Made by a program: the position numbers and the translations under genes. This document shows, in pieces, positions 60,444-64,000 of a stretch of DNA of 64,000 nt. Numbering within the stretch: position 1 is the stretch's first letter; every line of letters starts with the position of its first letter. The notes below the pieces were generated by a model that searched no databases, was not told where the DNA came from, and saw nothing but the letters and a program-made list of their open reading frames with translations. The stretch is from Anoxybacteroides tepidamans (GTDB taxonomy: Bacteria; Bacillota; Bacilli; Bacillales; Anoxybacillaceae), in contig NZ_JACHEP010000004.1 in the NCBI RefSeq assembly GCF_014201465.1, positions 1 to 64,000 of the forward strand, read 5' to 3'.

Positions 60444-61226
60444 ATGATGAGAAAATGGCTGACGAGTGTTGCAATCATGTTCGTCGTTGCGGCGGGTGTT
60501 TTCAGCTGGGGCGGGCGCGTTGCCGAAGCGAAAGTGTTATGGGGCAACATGGAATTGAAAAAAGGGACGATCGGGAAAGTAGTCGTGGTGAAAAACACGG
60601 AACTTTACCAATGGAAACAAAATAAAATGAACGTCGTCCGAATATTGAAAAAAGGGCAACAATACCGCGTCTACAGCAGCAAAACTGTACAAGGTGCACT
60701 TTTTTACGGCGTCGGCAGCGGCATGTACGTCCAAAAAACAACTAACATTCAATACGTTCCGCTCTCGGCGGAGCAATTCACTTCCTTAGTGAAACAAGCG
60801 TTAAAAGGGGAGTATGAGCTCGTTAGCGGCAAAGAACGTGTTTCCTTTGTCATTGAAAAACAAGACGGCAACGAGCTTTCAGGCTGGTATTTTTACATGG
60901 ACAATGACCCGCTCCCAGTAGAAGGAACGGTGGACGGAAACGTTGTGACATTGCGCGCGTATTTCGATGACCGTTATGATCAAATTTTAAACTCCATTTC
61001 GTATTTGCAGCAATACAATGTGCCGCAGGCGGAAATCGAAAAGGTGGCCGAACAACTCGTCAATAACGATGACTATTATATGCAGTTTCAGTTTACGATT
61101 GCGAACGACCTGGAACAGTTTCAAGGGCAATTTCGCTTTACGGATTTGCTGCTAGATGGCCGCTATGACGTAACAGGAACAGAGCTGAGCGCCCCGTTTT
61201 CCGTTCAAGTGAAAAAGATAGACTAA
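60444..61226 (+). CDS. Secreted protein with SH3-like N-terminal region
   Basis: A signal peptide (residues 1-30, ending VAEA) is followed by a beta-rich region (GKVVVVKNTELYQW, then VRILKKGQQYRVYS and GVGSGMYVQKT) like the SH3-type domains of secreted Bacillus proteins. The second half (EYELVSGKERVSFVIEKQ onward) is a separate beta/helical domain of unknown type. ATG 60444 follows GGGGGTC; ATG 60447 is also possible. Length is 261 aa. No enzyme motif is visible. It is monocistronic, with a weak GAGAGG/CCTCTC hairpin at 61231-61259. Confidence 0.75.
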   Translation: MMRKWLTSVAIMFVVAAGVFSWGGRVAEAKVLWGNMELKKGTIGKVVVVKNTELYQWKQNKMNVVRILKKGQQYRVYSSKTVQGALFYGVGSGMYVQKTTNIQYVPLSAEQFTSLVKQALKGEYELVSGKERVSFVIEKQDGNELSGWYFYMDNDPLPVEGTVDGNVVTLRAYFDDRYDQILNSISYLQQYNVPQAEIEKVAEQLVNNDDYYMQFQFTIANDLEQFQGQFRFTDLLLDGRYDVTGTELSAPFSVQVKKID

Positions 61227-61333
61227 AAGAGGAGAGGTTCGCATGGTCGGGCCTCTCATTCTTGTATAGATTTGCTAGAAAAATAGTGATTTTGGCTCGC
61301 TTCCATGGGAAGAAAATTGTGGTACAATTATTC

Positions 61334-61412
61334 ACAAAGGCACAGCTAAGGAAACTTAGCGCCGCAAAGCTATAGGGGCTACGGGGAAACCTATGCCAGC
61401 CAGCTGCCATTA
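61334..61412 (+). promoter_or_regulatory. Cyclic-di-GMP-I (GEMM-I) riboswitch
   Basis: The aptamer features are present in order. A P1 closing pair AAGGCA/TGCCATT comes first, then the P1b-type hairpin GCTAAG-GAAA-CTTAGC with the GNRA tetraloop, the conserved GCCGCAAAGC, GGGGCT, and the second-domain pairing that ends AGCCAGCTGCC. It lies 32 bases before a start codon and ribosome site, with no terminator between, so translational control is more likely than termination. A TACAAT at 61323-61328 just upstream may be the promoter -10. It ties the next gene to c-di-GMP levels. Confidence 0.85.
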
Positions 61413-61444
61413 CCAAGCAAGAAAATGAAGAAGGAGGGATGGTA

Positions 61445-62164
61445 ATGTTAAAAAAAGGGTTGCCAATTTTACTTGCTTCCATGCTTGTCGCATCTCCTGC
61501 GTTTGCCGCAAAATATGACGGGAAGCGGGAAGCGAAAGCAAAGCATGCGGAAAAAAGCGAGTTTGTCGTGAAGAAGCTAGAAGAGAAGAAAAAAGAAAAT
61601 AAGAAAAAACAGGAACTAGAGAAAAAAGAGCAGAAAATGCTTGCGAAAAAATTGGCTGAATTGAATAAAAAAGTGAGCAAAATCGAAGAGCGGATGAACA
61701 GCGTGACAGCCGACATCGAAGCGCTTAGCGAGCCGGCCAATCCAACGCAATCAACCACACCGGATTCAACATCGGTAACGCCGGCGGATCCAACGCAAAC
61801 AGCTCCAGCGCCAACGGATTCAACAACGCCAGCGCCAGCGACGCCGACAGATCCGACGCAACCAAGCGCTCCGGCAACAAATTCAACAGCGCCAGCTTCT
61901 ACAGGCGCTCAAACAACGACTTCTGTCGATCAGCCGGCAGAGAATCAAAATGATGATGAAGAAGCAAAACAAGAACAAATTGACGAGCTCATCGGCAAAT
62001 TGCTTTCGCTTTCTAACCAATTAAAAGCGGTGAAAAATGAAATTCGCGCGTTGGAAAAGAAAGTTGGCACGAACCAACCAGAGATTCAGAAATTAAAAGA
62101 AAAAATTAAAGCATTAGATGAACAAATGCAGCAAAATAAAAAAGCGTTAATTACTTTGTTGTAA
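61445..62164 (+). CDS. Secreted coiled-coil protein with Pro/Thr-rich linker, riboswitch-controlled
   Basis: A signal peptide (MLKKGLPILLASMLVASPAFA) is followed by a Lys/Glu-rich coiled coil to about residue 95. A low-complexity linker of repeated DSTTPAP-, DPTQ- and TAPAPT-like units spans about 95-165, and a second coiled coil (SLSNQLKAVKNEIRALEKK) reaches the end. ATG 61445 is eight bases after AAGGAGGGA; the in-frame ATG at 61439 sits too close. Length is 239 aa. No enzymatic motif is seen; an extracellular matrix, adhesion or wall-spacer role is plausible, and control by a c-di-GMP riboswitch supports that. A terminator follows at 62166. Confidence 0.85.
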   Translation: MLKKGLPILLASMLVASPAFAAKYDGKREAKAKHAEKSEFVVKKLEEKKKENKKKQELEKKEQKMLAKKLAELNKKVSKIEERMNSVTADIEALSEPANPTQSTTPDSTSVTPADPTQTAPAPTDSTTPAPATPTDPTQPSAPATNSTAPASTGAQTTTSVDQPAENQNDDEEAKQEQIDELIGKLLSLSNQLKAVKNEIRALEKKVGTNQPEIQKLKEKIKALDEQMQQNKKALITLL

Positions 62165-62165
62165 T

Positions 62166-62192
62166 GAGCACCAAATTTAGGTGCTCTTGTTC
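62166..62192 (+). terminator. Terminator after the riboswitch-controlled gene
   Basis: Perfect 7-bp arms GAGCACC and GGTGCTC around AAATTTA, followed by TTGTT. Confidence 0.65.
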
Positions 62193-62299
62193 ACGTATTT
62201 TTCGAAAATAATGGTAAAATCGACCATGTGGTTGATGCGTATGCGCAAAAAAAGTTCTATTTCTGAAAAAAAATGCGTATAGATGTATAGTGTGTGATT

Positions 62300-62340
62300 T
62301 TGTAATGGTTTTGTAATGGTTTTGTAATGAATTTGTAATC
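62300..62340. promoter_or_regulatory. Four direct repeats at 11-bp period upstream of the S-layer gene
   Basis: TGTAAT begins at 62301, 62312, 62323 and 62334, each within TTTTGTAATGG-like text. On the other strand this reads ATTACA-N5 four times, the layout of an OmpR/PhoP-type response-regulator site (PhoP prefers TTNACA hexamers at 11-bp period). It lies about 250 bases before the start codon. A likely -10 is TATTAT near 62404. Confidence 0.55.
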
Positions 62341-62473
62341 GATTCGATAAGAGAATTGCCTAAAAAATTTGTATTTAAGACTAGAAATTACAAGAAAAAT
62401 GTATTATTATAGTAAACGTGGAGAGATGGGGAAAGAACATCAAGATGTAGCAACATACGCACCATTTACTACT

Positions 62474-62556
62474 ATTGCCTAGCGATAGGTTAATAGGAAT
62501 GTTTTGCCCCAGTTAAATCTTTTAGGCAATGAAATTACTAATCTTTATTTCATTGC
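62474..62556 (+). promoter_or_regulatory. S-layer mRNA leader with two mutually exclusive hairpins
   Basis: ATTGCCTA (62474-62481) can pair with TAGGCAAT (62523-62530). The overlapping GCAATGAAAT (62526-62535) pairs perfectly with ATTTCATTGC (62547-62556). Both cannot form fully at once because they share 62526-62530. The leader is about 180 bases if transcription starts near 62412. S-layer messages are known for long, stabilising leaders; a switching role is speculation. Confidence 0.5.
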
Positions 62557-62590
62557 TCTAAAGTTTAGATAAAGAAGGGAGACGTATTAT

Positions 62591-64000
62591 ATGAGCAAAA
62601 AGAAAGCTATCAAACTTGCAACAGCAAGCGCAATTGCTGCAAGTGCATTCGTAGCTGCAAACCCAAACGCTTCTGAAGCGGCTACTAATGTAGATGCGGT
62701 TGTAAGCCAAGCAAAAGCGCAAATGAGAAATGCATATTACACTTACAGCCACACAGTAACAAACACTGGTGAATTTGCAGACATCAAAGCTGTATATGCT
62801 GAGTACAACAAAGCGAAAAAAGCGTATGCTGATGCGGTAGCATTAGTGAAAAAAGCAGGCGGCGCAAACAAAGACGCATACTTAGCTGACTTAGAAGCTA
62901 CATATGAAGTATACATTACTTCACGTGTAATTCCTTACATTGACGCATACAACTATGCAGTGAAATTAGACGCAATGCGCCAAGAATTGCAAGCTGCTGT
63001 TGATGCGAAAGATCTTGCAAAAGTAGAAGAGCTTTATCACAAAATTTCTTATGAGTTAAAATCTCGCACAGTAATCTTAGATCGTGTTTACGGTCAAACA
63101 ACTCGCGACTTGCTTCGCTCTCAATTCAAAGCAGCTGCGCAACAACTTCGCGACAGCTTAATCTATGACGTAACTGTTTCTATGAAATTAAAAGCAGCTG
63201 AAGAAGCAACAAACAAAGGCGACCTAGCTGCAGCTGAAAAAGCATTAGCAGAAGCTCAAGACGCATTAACGAAAGCAACTGCGTTCAAAGCTGACTTAAC
63301 TACAAAACAAGCAACTGTAAAAGCTGCGTATGAGGCGAAAGTTGCTCCTGCAGTTGTAGGTGTAAGTGCGGTTAACTCTAGAACAGTACAAATCAAATTT
63401 AATAAACCAATTGATGCTTCAACTGTATTAGTTGATAAAGGTACTACTGATACGTCTGATGACACGTTGAAGACTACTTCAATTGTGTTTACTGCGCTTG
63501 ATGGGCAACCTGCTATCAGCCAAACAGATATTAAAGCATCTTTAAGCGATGATAAGAAAACTTTGACATTAGTTGCTGCTAACAGTGATTTCTTTACAAA
63601 ACGTTACGTTGTTGATATTAAGAACGTTAAAACAACTGATGGCAAGGATGTTCCTGCGTACACAACAACGATTGATACAACTGATTCAGTAAGACCTGCG
63701 GTTCTATCTTATTCTTATGCAGATAACGGCTTAACGTTAAAAGTTAAATTCTCTGAGCCGTTAAATAGCGTTGGTACAGTGAAGCTTTATGATGGAACGA
63801 CTGAAATTTCAGTATCTCCAAGCTTTACTGCTGGCAGCGATGAAATGACAATTAACTTAGCTTCTTCGTCTGTGCCAGTAAATAAAGCCTTAACATTGAA
63901 AATCTTTGGCGCTGTTGATTATAACGGAAACGTAATTAATCCAAACCCAGCAGAGCTAACAGTTATGAAAACTACTGTTGATACAACTAAACCTACTGTT
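62591..64000 (+). CDS. SbsC-like S-layer protein (3' end beyond the window)
   Basis: The first 470 residues of a cell-surface lattice protein, open to the window edge. ATG 62591 follows AAGAAGGGAG. A 30-residue signal peptide ends NASEA, as I recall for SbsC of G. stearothermophilus, with a nearly identical start (KLATASAIAASAFVAANP). Residues 31-240 are the helical region that binds the secondary wall polymer in SbsC (YYTYSHTVT, YIDAYNYAVKLDAMRQEL, RTVILDRVYGQTTRDLLRS). From about 255 Ig-like domains begin (VVGVSAVNSRTVQIKF), more diverged from SbsC. One to several such domains should lie beyond the window. Codon use looks strongly biased, as in a highly expressed gene. Confidence 0.93.
   Translation, partial: MSKKKAIKLATASAIAASAFVAANPNASEAATNVDAVVSQAKAQMRNAYYTYSHTVTNTGEFADIKAVYAEYNKAKKAYADAVALVKKAGGANKDAYLADLEATYEVYITSRVIPYIDAYNYAVKLDAMRQELQAAVDAKDLAKVEELYHKISYELKSRTVILDRVYGQTTRDLLRSQFKAAAQQLRDSLIYDVTVSMKLKAAEEATNKGDLAAAEKALAEAQDALTKATAFKADLTTKQATVKAAYEAKVAPAVVGVSAVNSRTVQIKFNKPIDASTVLVDKGTTDTSDDTLKTTSIVFTALDGQPAISQTDIKASLSDDKKTLTLVAANSDFFTKRYVVDIKNVKTTDGKDVPAYTTTIDTTDSVRPAVLSYSYADNGLTLKVKFSEPLNSVGTVKLYDGTTEISVSPSFTAGSDEMTINLASSSVPVNKALTLKIFGAVDYNGNVINPNPAELTVMKTTVDTTKPTV

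Noticed and set aside
1-64000. CRISPR array, tRNA or rRNA genes
   Set aside because: The only repeats are dispersed MITE/REP-like elements and an 11-bp tandem motif; no spaced identical repeats, cloverleaf or rRNA core words were found.

Overview
The window reads as chromosome of a thermophilic, low-to-moderate G+C member of the Bacillaceae, most likely Anoxybacillus or a close Geobacillus/Parageobacillus relative. The reasons are an S-layer gene at the right edge whose start closely matches SbsC of Geobacillus stearothermophilus as I remember it, ComK, an SsbB/YwpF pair, a gmuBACDR-type PTS operon, YwqA/YwqB, aspartokinase III, strong AGGAGG ribosome sites and frequent TTG/GTG starts. I see no rRNA, tRNA or CRISPR array. 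Genus and names are inferred from recalled protein families only.

Layout. 0-5 kb is an A+T-rich accessory segment: a nitrate/sulfonate/taurine-type ABC transporter, a class II Fic protein and a decayed manA fragment. 5.4-12.2 kb is a sensory block: two membrane chemoreceptors, a soluble chemoreceptor and an HD-GYP phosphodiesterase. 12.2-15.8 kb is an island bounded by REP-like repeats: a RAYT transposase remnant joined to a yifB/comM fragment, then a tightly overlapping XRE, ImmA/IrrE peptidase and PIN-like operon, which is the best candidate for an under-described toxin-antitoxin or defence module. 16-20.5 kb (minus strand) holds ywqB, ywqA and a coupled 32-codon gene. 20.6-25.5 kb has an EAL protein, an IS remnant and another chemoreceptor, set among MITE-like repeats.

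25.7-30.7 kb is a mannose PTS locus (EIIBC, PRD regulator, EIIA, manA). 31.7-34.1 kb is a LytTR regulator with an acetate/succinate CoA-transferase. 34.4-43.3 kb is bracketed by inverted copies of one MITE and contains the gmuBACDR beta-glucoside operon with a consensus cre site, VanZ, an oxidoreductase, a VOC protein and a GmuE-like fructokinase. 42.7-45.8 kb is a TetR/MFS efflux operon with three matching operators. 46-48 kb holds an aldehyde dehydrogenase/DUF779 pair.

49-54 kb holds comK, DUF1284, aspartokinase III, a sortase D substrate and its sortase, ywpF and ssbB. 55.5-57.3 kb is a second ywqB whose ywqA partner has decayed. 57.4-64 kb is a cell-surface region: an NlpC/P60 hydrolase, UDP-glucose dehydrogenase, two secreted proteins (one behind a c-di-GMP-I riboswitch) and the S-layer gene.

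Two themes recur. Cyclic-di-GMP appears as HD-GYP and EAL enzymes and as a c-di-GMP riboswitch on a secreted protein. Structured repeats (REP-like, MITE-A, MITE-B and A/B chimeras) sit at most of the scars: the truncated IS, the truncated ywqA copy, the broken first gene of the efflux operon and the manA remnants.
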